Assembly (NCBI GenBank): GCA_016209885.1 | Contig: JACQVF010000105.1 | Location: 1-64,000 of the forward strand | Origin: Gemmatimonadota bacterium | Lineage (GTDB): Bacteria > Gemmatimonadota > Gemmatimonadetes > Longimicrobiales > Gaopeijiaceae | Reading direction: 5' to 3' | Length of the DNA stretch: 64,000 nucleotides | Part shown: piece after piece, positions 1 to 7,990 of the stretch | How the letters are laid out: every line of letters begins with the position of its first letter | How positions within the stretch are numbered: position 1 is the first letter of the stretch | Translations under genes and position numbers: made by a program | The notes under the pieces: model-generated | The model's input: only the letters and a program-made list of their open reading frames with translations | What the model was told of the DNA's origin: nothing | Databases searched by the model: none

Positions 1-27
1 CTTCCGTCTCGACACGATTCTGGGCGA

Positions 28-285
28 ATGGCCAACATCAAGAGTGCCAAGAAACGGATCCGCACCAGCGAGATCCGCGCGTCGCGCAACAAGGCGCAGC
101 GCTCCCGTCTGAAGACGCTGGTCAAGCGGGTGCGCCAAGCCACCGAACCACAGGCGGCGCTGGCGGAATTCCGGGCGGCCGTCTCCTTCATCGATCGGGC
201 GGCCCGCACTCGTATCATCCACCCGAACCGGGCTGCGCGCCTGAAGGGCCAGCTCGCGCGTCACCTGCAGCGGGTGAGCGGGTGA
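28..285 (+). CDS. rpsT: 30S ribosomal protein S20
   Basis: Small-subunit ribosomal protein of 85 residues, the normal S20 length. It binds 16S rRNA and helps early 30S assembly. The N-terminus MANIKSAKKRIR and the basic helical body are typical of S20. It starts at ATG after a weak GGGCGA. It is the only plus-strand gene in the first 18 kb and converges on pyrC. Its last codons (AGC GGG TGA) run into a tandem 8-bp repeat, so the stop codon is part of the repeat. Confidence 0.97.
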   Translation: MANIKSAKKRIRTSEIRASRNKAQRSRLKTLVKRVRQATEPQAALAEFRAAVSFIDRAARTRIIHPNRAARLKGQLARHLQRVSG

Positions 286-297
286 GCGGGTGAGCGG
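270..297. repeat. Tandem 8-bp repeat over the rpsT stop codon
   Basis: The unit GCGGGTGA is repeated about three and a half times and includes the rpsT stop. Degenerate copies of the same motif occur just past the pyrC stop (about 396-413, opposite orientation) and just past the stop of the glycosidase-like gene (about 3637-3670). No U-run follows, so it is not a classic intrinsic terminator. Confidence 0.75.
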
Positions 298-409
298 GCC
301 GACGGCCGTCCCGGGAGCAATCGGGTTGCGGTTGGCCGCGAGGCCGGTATTGCCTCCGCTGACAGACCCATTCGCACGCCAGCCGCCTTGCCATTCGCCC
401 GCTGACCCG

Positions 410-1720
410 CTAACGTGCTACCTCTCCAGCGTGCGTCGGCCCGTCGCGCCATACAACCTTTCCGCGGACGAGCGTGAGCTTTGTCCGTCCGGTGACACGC
501 CATCCGGTGAAGGGCGAGTTCCGGCTCTTGGATCGGAATCGGGTGGGGTCCACGATCCACTCCTCGTCCGGGTCAAACACGGTGACGTCGGCCACGGAGC
601 CGGGCCGCAGCGTGCCACCGGGGAGTGAGAACGCGCGGGCAGGTCCGCAGCTCATGCGCTCGATCAGGGGCGCCAGGCCGATGATCCCGGGTCTGACCAG
701 TTCCGTGAGCAGGAGTGCCAGCGCGGTTTCCAGCCCCACGATGCCGAAGGGCGCGTCGTCGAACGCCTGCTCTTTCTCGTCGTAGTGGTGCGGGGCGTGG
801 TCCGTGGCCACGCAGTCGATGGTACCGTCGGCCAGCCCTTCCCGGAGAGCCTGCACGTCCGCCTGCGTCCGCAGCGGCGGCTTCATCTTCGCGTCCGTGC
901 GGTAGCCGTCCACGGCGTCCTCCGTGAGGATCACGTGGTGGGGCGTGGCCTCGGCGGTGACGCGGAGCCCCCGCGCCTTCGCCAGCCGGATGGCTTCCAC
1001 GCCCAGCGCAGTGGAGACATGCTGGATGTGGATCTGCCCGCCGGTGAGCTCGGCCAGAAGCAAGTCGCGGACGACCATCACGTTCTCGGCTGCGGCCGGG
1101 ATACCGCGCAGCCCCAGGCGCGCCGCGACGATCCCCTCGTTCATCACGCCGCCGCGGGAGAGGGCGAGGTCCTCGGGGTGGTCCGCGACGGGGATGCCGA
1201 ACGTCTGCGCATACTCCAGGGCGATGCGCATGAGCCCCGAGTCCATGACCGGGTTCCCGTCGTCCGTGATGGCAACGGCGCCAGCCTGCACGAGTTCGCC
1301 CACGGGCGTGAGCCGCTCGCCTTTCTGGCCCACGGAGATGGCGCCCACCGGGTAGACCCGGGCGCCGCCCGCACGGGCACCCTCCGCCAGCACGAATCCG
1401 ACTCCCGCCGGATCGTCGATGGGCGGATCGGTATTCGGCATGGCGCAGATCGCCGTGAAGCCGCCGGCCGCCGCCGCGCGCGCGCCCGTGGCGATCGTCT
1501 CCCTGTGCTCGCCCCCGGGCTCCCGCAGGTGCACGTGTACGTCGATAAGGCCCGGGCTGACCGTGAGCCCACCCACGTCCTGGACCTCTGCCCCCTCGGG
1601 CGGCGAGAGCCCGGCGCCCAGGGCTGCTACGACGCCATCGGCCAGCAGCACATCGAGGACGGCGTCCAGCTCGCGGGACGGATCGATCACCCGGCCGCCC
1701 TGCAGCAGGATCGGCCTCAT
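410..1720 (-). CDS. pyrC: Dihydroorotase
   Basis: Catalyses reversible cyclisation of carbamoyl aspartate to dihydroorotate, the third step of de novo pyrimidine synthesis. The 436-residue product is a class I amidohydrolase. The zinc motif [10 protein letters not shown] lies at residues 60-69 (H62, H64), with PHHV and a late TDHAPHH motif carrying further metal and catalytic residues. The reading frame stays open far upstream, but the true start is the ATG at 1718-1720, which overlaps the pyrB stop by 4 bp. It is last in a pyrR-pyrB-pyrC operon, so it is probably translated by coupling. Confidence 0.96.
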   Translation of the reverse strand: MRPILLQGGRVIDPSRELDAVLDVLLADGVVAALGAGLSPPEGAEVQDVGGLTVSPGLIDVHVHLREPGGEHRETIATGARAAAAGGFTAICAMPNTDPPIDDPAGVGFVLAEGARAGGARVYPVGAISVGQKGERLTPVGELVQAGAVAITDDGNPVMDSGLMRIALEYAQTFGIPVADHPEDLALSRGGVMNEGIVAARLGLRGIPAAAENVMVVRDLLLAELTGGQIHIQHVSTALGVEAIRLAKARGLRVTAEATPHHVILTEDAVDGYRTDAKMKPPLRTQADVQALREGLADGTIDCVATDHAPHHYDEKEQAFDDAPFGIVGLETALALLLTELVRPGIIGLAPLIERMSCGPARAFSLPGGTLRPGSVADVTVFDPDEEWIVDPTRFRSKSRNSPFTGWRVTGRTKLTLVRGKVVWRDGPTHAGEVAR

Positions 1721-2688
1721 GCCTCGTCCGCCCGCTTCGCGGCCTCCGCCTGCTCCGGCTGCCCTCCCGCCAGGAGATAGAGCACCGCCATCCGCACCGC
1801 CACCCCGTTCGTCACCTGCTGAAGGACCACCGAGTGGGGCCCATCCACCACATCGCTGTCGATTTCGACCCCGCGGTTCACCGGCCCGGGATGGAGGATC
1901 AGGAGCTCTTTGTCGAGCTCGCAGAGCCGCGCGCTGGTCACCCCGAACACGCGGTTGTACTCCCGAAGGCTCGGCACGTACCCGGTCTGCATGCGTTCGA
2001 GCTGGAGCCGCAGCACGTTGAGCACATCGGCCCACTCCATGGACTCCTCGATGTGCTTGAAAACGGTGACGCCCAGGCTCTCGATCCCCAGGGGTAGCAG
2101 GGTCTTCGGCCCACAAACGGCCACATTCGCCCCCAGCTTGAGCAGCCCCCAGATGTTCGAGCGGGCGACGCGCGAATGCAGGATGTCGCCCACGATGCAG
2201 ACGTTGAGCCCCTCGATCCGCCCCCGGTGGTCGCGGATCGTCAGGAGATCCAGGAGCGCCTGCGTCGGGTGCTCGTGCGCGCCGTCGCCCGCGTTGATGA
2301 CGTTCGAGCGGATCCGCTCGGCCAGGAACTGGGCCGCACCCGACGCCCAGTGCCGGATCACCACCATGTCGATCCGCATGGCCTCCAGGTTGCGCGCCGT
2401 GTCCACGAGCGTCTCGCCCTTGACTACGCTGGAGGCTGACGTCGCGATGTTCACCGTGTCGGCGGAGAGGCGCTTCTCGGCGAACTCGAAGGAGATGCGC
2501 GTCCGCGTGGACGGCTCGAAGAAGAGGTTGACGATCGTCTTGCCGCGGAGCACCGGCACCTTCTTGATTGGGCGCTCGCTGATCTCTTTGAATGGCTCGG
2601 CCGTGTCCAGGATGGCGCGGATCTGTGCGTCGGTCAGCCGCTCGAGCCCGACCAGGTCCTTCCCCAGGGCCAACGCCGCCCGGGTCAC
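1717..2688 (-). CDS. pyrB: Aspartate carbamoyltransferase catalytic subunit
   Basis: Condenses carbamoyl phosphate with aspartate, the committed step of UMP synthesis. The 323-residue protein has the carbamoyl-phosphate loop [13 protein letters not shown] (residues 57-68), the HPTQALLDL motif and a C-terminal aspartate domain ending in [10 protein letters not shown]. It overlaps pyrC and pyrR by 4 bp each. No pyrI regulatory subunit is adjacent, so control is more likely through pyrR than through allosteric PyrI. That last point is inference. Confidence 0.97.
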   Translation of the reverse strand: MTRAALALGKDLVGLERLTDAQIRAILDTAEPFKEISERPIKKVPVLRGKTIVNLFFEPSTRTRISFEFAEKRLSADTVNIATSASSVVKGETLVDTARNLEAMRIDMVVIRHWASGAAQFLAERIRSNVINAGDGAHEHPTQALLDLLTIRDHRGRIEGLNVCIVGDILHSRVARSNIWGLLKLGANVAVCGPKTLLPLGIESLGVTVFKHIEESMEWADVLNVLRLQLERMQTGYVPSLREYNRVFGVTSARLCELDKELLILHPGPVNRGVEIDSDVVDGPHSVVLQQVTNGVAVRMAVLYLLAGGQPEQAEAAKRADEA

Positions 2689-3245
2689 GCCGCCTCCCTG
2701 GGGACCGTGACGATATCCACGCCCAGCCGGTCGTCCAGCTCGGGGACCAGGACCTCCACGCTCTGGTCCGGCATGACCTCCACCTGCCGACCCACGATAT
2801 CCGGCTGGATCGGCAGCTCGCGCCCGCCCCGGTCCACGAGCACGCAGAGGTAGATCCGACCGGGGCGCCCGAAGTCCATGAGCTCATTGAGAGCCGCCCG
2901 CACGGTGCGGCCCGTGTAGAGCACGTCGTCCACGATGACCACCGCCTTGTCGTCGATGCCGCCCGGCGGCAGCTTGGTGGCGCCCACCACGGGACGCGGC
3001 CCGATGGTGCGGAGATCATCCCGATAGAGCGTGATGTCGAGGTAACCGCTGGGTACCCGCACGCCCTCCGCCTTCTCGATCTCGCGCCCGATCATCTCGG
3101 CAAGCTGGGTGCCGCGGCGCTCGACCCCCACCAGCACCAGGTAGTCCGTGCCGGCGTTCAGCTCGACGATCTCCCGGGCCATCCGCGCCACCGTGCGCAG
3201 GACGGCCCGCTCGTCCATGATGGGTATGCGGTCTGAATCGAGCAT
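2685..3245 (-). CDS. pyrR: Bifunctional PyrR regulator / uracil phosphoribosyltransferase
   Basis: In other bacteria PyrR senses UMP, binds pyr mRNA and controls attenuation or translation; it also has UPRTase activity. The 186-residue protein carries the PRPP-binding motif [13 protein letters not shown], near residues 100-113. It is first in the pyrR-pyrB-pyrC operon and starts at the ATG at 3243-3245. Upstream, after only about 15 bp, lies a 318-bp inverted-repeat element (3261-3578). I could not recognise a PyrR-binding loop or attenuator in the leader, so the mode of control here is open. Confidence 0.95.
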   Translation of the reverse strand: MLDSDRIPIMDERAVLRTVARMAREIVELNAGTDYLVLVGVERRGTQLAEMIGREIEKAEGVRVPSGYLDITLYRDDLRTIGPRPVVGATKLPPGGIDDKAVVIVDDVLYTGRTVRAALNELMDFGRPGRIYLCVLVDRGGRELPIQPDIVGRQVEVMPDQSVEVLVPELDDRLGVDIVTVPREAA

Positions 3246-3260
3246 TGGGCGTGAGGTTTA

Positions 3261-3578
3261 CCAGGTCGCTGAAGAACTACAGCGGGTCGCGTTGCGAGCG
3301 CCGTGGGGGCAGCGGCAAGGCGGCGCGACGCGGGGTCCCCACGCAAACGCACGTTTGCGTGGGGAGAGGGCGCCGGCGATGCCAGCCTGCATCGTCAAGG
3401 AGCGCCAACGCAGCCCATGCCCCCACGCCGCCGCAACCCGAAGGGCGCTTGGGGGTTGCGCACCCGATCCTGCGTCGCTCGTCGTCGCCGATGGCTCCGA
3501 CATCGACTCCTCCTCGCTCCTGGTCTCCGGTGCGCCAGCCCCAAGCGCGCGACCCACTGTAGTTCTTGAGCGACCTGC
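3261..3578. mobile_element. MITE-like element, family A, full-length copy
   Basis: A non-coding stretch of 318 bp bounded by imperfect inverted repeats of about 31 bp (3261-3291 and 3548-3578, about three mismatches), with ends reading CAGGTCGCT. Inside is a perfect 13-bp hairpin (3337-3349 and 3352-3364, loop CA) around GTCCCCACGCAAACG. A shortened copy lies at about 36125-36246 and remnants lie at 7849-7985. No transposase gene is inside. It fills most of the 428-bp gap between pyrR and the next gene. The rest (3579-3673) holds only the degenerate GCGGGCGA repeats. Confidence 0.8.
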
Positions 3579-3673
3579 TAGGCCAACCCTAGGGCCGCGG
3601 AAGTTTGCCGGCAGGACGTCAAGTTTGTCAACGTCGGTGAGCGGGCGAGCGGGCCAGCGGGCACGCGGCTGCG

Positions 3674-4942
3674 TCAACGCCGCCGAGCGCCGAACGCATC
3701 GCGCGCGACTTCGAAGAGGTAGCGGCCCTCCGGGTTCCCGTCCCCGGGCCGCACGGCCCAGTCGTAGGAGAACAGGGCGATCCCGTTCGCCCCCAGGGCC
3801 CGCGCGATGTCGATCTTCTCCACCGTGCCCTCCACCGTGTTCTGATACGCACCGATCCCTGCCCAGACCTGGACCCGAGCGGCGGCCCGCACCGCGTCCG
3901 CGACCTGCCGCCGAAAAAGCTCGCTGTCCGGTGTGTAGGCCATGGGAACGACGACGTCCAGGATTCTCTGGCGCAGCCATTCCCGCCAGTCCTGGAAACG
4001 GCTGCGGTACGCGTCCTCCGCGTTCGCGAACACGGCGGCGGAGACGACCACGCGAGGCTTCCGCTTCTTGACCCCGTAGTAGATGCGCTCCACCAGCTCC
4101 GTGATCTCCTCGCGGCGGAACGCGTCCCAGAGCTCGGGCAGCCCGTCCGCATAGGCGAGCGGGTCTCGCGCGTACGCCTCCTCCAGCTCGGCCCGCCGCC
4201 CCGCCTCCAGGCGCGGCTCGACCCAACCGCGGAAGCGCTCGAGGGCAAAGCGCGAATAGTCGTAATCCCGCCCAGGGAGGCGGACGTAATCGAAGTGAAG
4301 GCCGTCCACGTCGTACCGCTCCAGGATGTCCATCCAGATCGAGTAGACGTGCTCCTTGACTTCCGGGTGCGACGGGATCGTATACAGCCCCTCTACGTGC
4401 TCACGGTTCCCCCGGGCGTAACGCACCAGGGCCTCGCGATAGCCGGGATCCTGCGGGTCCCGCCCGAAGAGCTCCCGGGCGAGCGGCCGCGGGACCGCAA
4501 GCAGATCCGGACGCGCGTGGTAGAGGTGGTTCGCGTCCGCCGGCAACCTGTCCAGGTCGGTGACCAGGTGCGTGTTGACCCAGGCGTGGATCCGCAGTCC
4601 GCGCGCGTGCGCCTCGCGGATCACGAGCGCGAGGGGATCGAAGTCGCGGATACGCCCTTGCAGTGCGTCCGGCGGCGGCTCCCAGCGGCTGCGGTAGTAA
4701 GCGTCGCCACGGCCGCGCACCTGGATCATCAGCGCATTGAACCCGGCCCCATCGGCGCGCCGGACCATGGCGCGCAGAGAATCCGCGTCCACGAGGGTCG
4801 TGCGCACCACCCAGAGCGCCCGCACTTCGGCGGACCGAGGCGGCGCGCCGGGCACGGCGGCCTCCGGCGGCGGCGCCACGCCGACCAGCCGGCAACCCGC
4901 GGCGAGCATCGCGGGCACCAGGGGAACGAGCCTCTGGATCAT
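3674..4942 (-). CDS. Glycosidase-like lipoprotein (GHL10/DUF187 type)
   Basis: Probable outer-envelope lipoprotein of 422 residues with a signal peptide ending in the lipobox LAAGC (Cys17). The body is a predicted TIM barrel of the GHL10/DUF187 group: RALWVVRTT near the start, then GFNALMIQVRGRGDAYY, IHAWVNTHL, YDVDGLHFDYVRLPG and VVPMAYTPD. Relatives act on, or are suspected to act on, peptidoglycan or other glycans; the substrate here is unknown. It lies 10 bp downstream of tadA and probably shares its transcript. Confidence 0.85.
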   Translation of the reverse strand: MIQRLVPLVPAMLAAGCRLVGVAPPPEAAVPGAPPRSAEVRALWVVRTTLVDADSLRAMVRRADGAGFNALMIQVRGRGDAYYRSRWEPPPDALQGRIRDFDPLALVIREAHARGLRIHAWVNTHLVTDLDRLPADANHLYHARPDLLAVPRPLARELFGRDPQDPGYREALVRYARGNREHVEGLYTIPSHPEVKEHVYSIWMDILERYDVDGLHFDYVRLPGRDYDYSRFALERFRGWVEPRLEAGRRAELEEAYARDPLAYADGLPELWDAFRREEITELVERIYYGVKKRKPRVVVSAAVFANAEDAYRSRFQDWREWLRQRILDVVVPMAYTPDSELFRRQVADAVRAAARVQVWAGIGAYQNTVEGTVEKIDIARALGANGIALFSYDWAVRPGDGNPEGRYLFEVARDAFGARRR

Positions 4943-4952
4943 TCGCGCCGGC

Positions 4953-5432
4953 TCACCGTCGCTCCTCGAAGAAGCGGCGCAGTAGCTCCGCGGCCTCGTC
5001 GGCTAGGACTCCCGTGGCAAGCTCCGCCCGGTGATTCAGCCTGGAATCCTGGACCAGGTTGCCCAGCGTACCGCACATTCCTGCCTTCGGGTCCGCGGCC
5101 CCGTAGACAAGTCGCGGAACCCGCGCCAGCACGATGGCGCCCGCACACAGGGCGCACGGCTCGATGGTGACGTAGAGCGTCGTATCGAGCAGGCGCCAGT
5201 CGCCCAGCCGCCGCGCCGCGCTACGGATCACCACCACCTCGGCGTGCGCCGTGGGATCGCACGCGGAAAGCGTCAGGTTGTGCCCCTCCGCCAGAAGCCG
5301 ACCTTCACGCACCATCACGGCGCCCACCGGGACCTCGCCGATCGCCGCCGCTGCGCGCGCCATCTCCAGGGCGCGCGCCATCCACCGCCGGTCGGCTTCC
5401 GCGGTCGGCGCCGAATAGTCGGAATTGGACAT
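4953..5432 (-). CDS. tadA: tRNA-specific adenosine deaminase
   Basis: Deaminates A34 to inosine in the tRNA-Arg(ACG) anticodon. The 159-residue protein has the zinc deaminase motifs HAEVV (catalytic Glu) and PCALCAGAI, and ends with the C-terminal helix typical of TadA. VPVGAVMV near residue 40 is also usual. It lies between the LexA-like gene and the glycosidase-like lipoprotein on the same strand. Related guanine or cytosine deaminases share the motifs, but the length and the NLTLS and FFEERR segments favour TadA. Confidence 0.93.
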   Translation of the reverse strand: MSNSDYSAPTAEADRRWMARALEMARAAAAIGEVPVGAVMVREGRLLAEGHNLTLSACDPTAHAEVVVIRSAARRLGDWRLLDTTLYVTIEPCALCAGAIVLARVPRLVYGAADPKAGMCGTLGNLVQDSRLNHRAELATGVLADEAAELLRRFFEERR

Positions 5433-5488
5433 TGAGGAAAGAGAGGCGGGAACGGCGGCTTCGCGCTCCGCAGTACCTCCGCGGGCGA

Positions 5489-6229
5489 TCAGTGCGCCGT
5501 GACCGCGGCGACCTCGGCCACCGCGGCGACTCCGCCGACCGCGGCGACCGCGGCGACCGCGGCGACCGCCGGCACCCGGTCCAGCCGACGAAACAGCGCC
5601 GTCACGCGGCCCAGCAGCACGAAGTCCGCGGCATCGTCCACGACCTGGGGGTGGTCTGCCGGGTGCAGGGTGTCCAGCACGATCCGGCCCTCGCGCCGGT
5701 AGAACCGTCCGACCACCGCGTCGCCGGTCACCCGGGCCGCGACCACGTCACCATCCTGGAGCTCCTTCATGAACGCGGGCTCTACCAGGATCAGGTCGCC
5801 GTCGCAGAAGCCCAGCGCCGTGAGCCCCTCGTCGCGCACACGCAGGAAAAAGGAGCCTGCGGAGCCCGCCAGCCGCCGGTCCACCGCAACCTTCATCTCC
5901 ACCTGCTCGCTCATCAGCCCGCGATTGCCATCCGGAAGGTCACGGTAGCACGGAACCGAGATGGCGTGGGTGCTGAGCTCCACGCCCAGGATTCGCACGC
6001 CGCGCGAACGCGAGGGATCCCGCTCCAGGTAACCCTTGTCCGCCAGCGACTGGAGATGCTCCGACACCGTCTTCGTGCTCTTGATCCCAAAGCGCTGAGC
6101 GATGTCCCGGATGGATGGCTGGTACGTGTTCGCCCGCAGGAACTCGACCATGTACTCGAGGATCTTCTGCTCGATCTCGGTGAGCGCGAGGGGCGACGTG
6201 GACTCTGTGCGCTGGGGAGCCGGGGTCAT
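5489..6229 (-). CDS. LexA-like repressor with inactive peptidase domain
   Basis: The 246-residue protein has a LexA-type winged helix at residues 15-80 (TEIEQKILEYMVEF, PSIRDIAQRFGI, KTVSEHLQSL) and an S24-like fold at about 90-215 (FFLRVRDEGL, CDGDLILVEP, DVVAARV). Against LexA, the nucleophile Ser is Gly135, the general-base Lys is Gly174, and no Ala-Gly cleavage site is visible around residues 94-104. It should therefore bind DNA but not self-cleave. The last 25 residues are an Ala/Val tail encoded by a 9-bp tandem repeat. I chose the ATG at 6227-6229; a GTG at 6263-6265 is possible but would leave a very short leader behind the predicted promoter. Confidence 0.88.
   Translation of the reverse strand: MTPAPQRTESTSPLALTEIEQKILEYMVEFLRANTYQPSIRDIAQRFGIKSTKTVSEHLQSLADKGYLERDPSRSRGVRILGVELSTHAISVPCYRDLPDGNRGLMSEQVEMKVAVDRRLAGSAGSFFLRVRDEGLTALGFCDGDLILVEPAFMKELQDGDVVAARVTGDAVVGRFYRREGRIVLDTLHPADHPQVVDDAADFVLLGRVTALFRRLDRVPAVAAVAAVAAVGGVAAVAEVAAVTAH
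5500..5576. repeat. Degenerate 9-bp tandem repeat encoding an Ala-Val tail
   Basis: Copies of a unit close to GCGACCGCG run through the 3' end of the LexA-like gene and encode repeated AAV triplets on the minus strand. The repeat length is a multiple of three, so copy-number change would lengthen or shorten the tail without a frameshift. Confidence 0.7.
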
Positions 6230-6282
6230 GTTCTCAAAGATAAAATGTTCCTGCCCGTGCTGCACAGATGCGCGGAAGCGCT

Positions 6283-6312
6283 ATCGTAATGCGGCGCATC
6301 GGCGGGTGTCAA
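6283..6312 (-). promoter_or_regulatory. Predicted sigma70-type promoter of the LexA-like gene
   Basis: On the minus strand there is a perfect -35 TTGACA (6307-6312), an 18-bp spacer and a -10-like TACGAT (6283-6288). It lies in the AT-richer gap between gltX and the LexA-like gene. Just upstream (about 6317-6334) is GTTATCTGTTCGATCAAC, with GTT/AAC dyads that could be an operator. That last idea is speculative. Confidence 0.5.
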
Positions 6313-6339
6313 GAAAGTTGATCGAACAGATAACAAAAT

Positions 6340-7809
6340 CTAGGGTTCTGGCGCGCTCGCACCCGCCGCGAAGCGGTCGCGGAGGTAGCAGACCGCATCG
6401 CGGATGCGGCCGAGCGCACGCTCGCGCCCCATCGCTACGAGCACATCGAAGATCCCTGGGCTCACGGCCTGCCCCGTAAGCGCCACACGCAGCGGATGGA
6501 TGAGCTTCCCCGCCGGAATGCCCAACTCCGCGGCGAACGCACGCAGCCGGTCCTCCAGCGGCGCCGCCTCCCACGGCGCGTCCGCAAGAAGCTCGGTGAG
6601 CCGCTCGAGACGCAGGGCCACCTGGGGGCCATCACGCCAGTGCCTGCCGACGGCCTCCTCTTCGTAGCGGATCACCCCCGCCACGTACGGGCGTACCCGC
6701 TCCGCCAGCTCCTCCAGGTCCCGCGCCCGCCCCTTAAGCAGGTCGATGAGCGCCAGATACCACTCGCGTCGCGCCTGGAGCTCCTCCGCGGAAGCCAGGC
6801 CGCGGGCCGCGAGGCGCGGCGCCACCAAGGGCTCCAGCAGCTGCGCGTCCGCCCGCGCCATGTGCTGTGCGTTCAGCCACTCGAGCTTCTTCAGATCGAA
6901 GACCGAGCTTTTCTTGAGCACCCGGTCGATCGAGAACTTCGTAATGAGCTCCGGCACGTCCATCACCTCCTCGTCCGTGCCCGGTGACCAACCCAGGAGC
7001 GCAAGGAAGTTGACCATCGCCCAGGGCAGGATCCCACGCGCCTCGTGGTCGGCGATGGACGTCGCACCGTGACGCTTCGAGAGCCGCCTGCCATCGGGAC
7101 CGAGGATCATTGGCACGTGCGCGAACTCCGGCAGCGGTCGGCCCAGGGTCCGGTACAGCAGGATCTGCTTCGGCGTGTTCGAGAGGTGGTCGTCCCCACG
7201 GATCACGTGCGTGACCCGCATCCAGCTGTCGTCCGACACCACGGCCAGGTTGTAGGTCGGGGTGCCGTCGCTCCGCAGGACGATGAAGTCATCGATCTCC
7301 GCGTTCACGAACCGCGTGGGCCCATGGACCAGATCGTTCCACTCCGTGACGCCCTCCGGCACCCGGAACCGGATCGCGCACCGCTCGCCCGCCGCCGCGC
7401 GCGCCGCCGACCGCTCCGGCGTCAGCTCCCGCAGACACCTCCGGTCGTAGCCATAGCGCTCCTTGCGCGCCTCCGCCTCCGCTCGTTTCGCCGCCAGCTC
7501 CTCCGGCGTGCAGAAGCAACGGTAGGCGGCCCCGCTCTCCAGGAGCTGACGGGCATCCGCCCGGTGCCGCTCGATCCCGTCCGCCTGGTGGTGCGGCCCC
7601 TCGTCCCAGTCGAGTCCCAGCCAGCGGAGCCCTTCCACGATAGCCCGGGTCATAGCCTCGCTGGACCGCTCTTTGTCCGTATCCTCGATCCGGAGAATGA
7701 AGACGCCCCGCTGCTTGCGGGCCAGAAGCCAGTTGAACAGCGCCGTGCGGGCGCCCCCCACGTGGAGGTAGCCCGTAGGCGACGGGGCGAAACGGACGCG
7801 AATCGCCAT
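6340..7809 (-). CDS. gltX: Glutamyl-tRNA synthetase
   Basis: Class I aminoacyl-tRNA synthetase of 489 residues, the usual length, charging tRNA-Glu in the cytoplasm. The HIGH-type motif is PSPTGYLHVGGA at residues 9-20. The KMSKS loop is the RLSKRHG variant typical of GluRS, and the C-terminal half is the helical anticodon-binding domain. The gene starts at ATG and lies upstream of the LexA-like gene on the same strand. Whether it is the discriminating or non-discriminating form cannot be told here. Confidence 0.97.
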   Translation of the reverse strand: MAIRVRFAPSPTGYLHVGGARTALFNWLLARKQRGVFILRIEDTDKERSSEAMTRAIVEGLRWLGLDWDEGPHHQADGIERHRADARQLLESGAAYRCFCTPEELAAKRAEAEARKERYGYDRRCLRELTPERSAARAAAGERCAIRFRVPEGVTEWNDLVHGPTRFVNAEIDDFIVLRSDGTPTYNLAVVSDDSWMRVTHVIRGDDHLSNTPKQILLYRTLGRPLPEFAHVPMILGPDGRRLSKRHGATSIADHEARGILPWAMVNFLALLGWSPGTDEEVMDVPELITKFSIDRVLKKSSVFDLKKLEWLNAQHMARADAQLLEPLVAPRLAARGLASAEELQARREWYLALIDLLKGRARDLEELAERVRPYVAGVIRYEEEAVGRHWRDGPQVALRLERLTELLADAPWEAAPLEDRLRAFAAELGIPAGKLIHPLRVALTGQAVSPGIFDVLVAMGRERALGRIRDAVCYLRDRFAAGASAPEP

Positions 7810-7848
7810 ATCGATCCCGGACGAACCGAACGGTGTCGCAGATCGTCT

Positions 7849-7985
7849 TGGCAGGTCGCGGCGGAACTACAGCGACCTGCCACTCCCGGCAGGTACAGAT
7901 AACCGCTCCGCGCGAGCGCTGTAAAGGGACCACACCCGCTCCATCTCCAGGGACCGTCCAGCAGCTCGCTGAAGAACTGCCGCGG
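7849..7985. repeat. Remnants of family A inverted-repeat element
   Basis: Between the RND permease stop and the gltX start lies a perfect 11-bp hairpin (7849-7859 with 7872-7882, arms reading GGCAGGTCGC / GCGACCTGCC) whose loop resembles the family A end. About 80 bp on is a second end-like block (7961-7985) close to the terminal repeat at 3261. The hairpin has no T-run. The block reads as decayed element ends, possibly now acting in the leader of gltX. Confidence 0.55.
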
Positions 7986-7990
7986 ACGCG

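Noticed and set aside
3246-3260. PyrR attenuator or binding loop before pyrR
   Set aside because: I could not recognise the conserved loop or a terminator hairpin with a U-run.
6227-6265. GTTC repeats near the LexA-like start as an SOS box
   Set aside because: The two GTTC units are 17 bp apart, not the 11 bp of the alphaproteobacterial box, and the GAAC-N4-GTTC form is absent.
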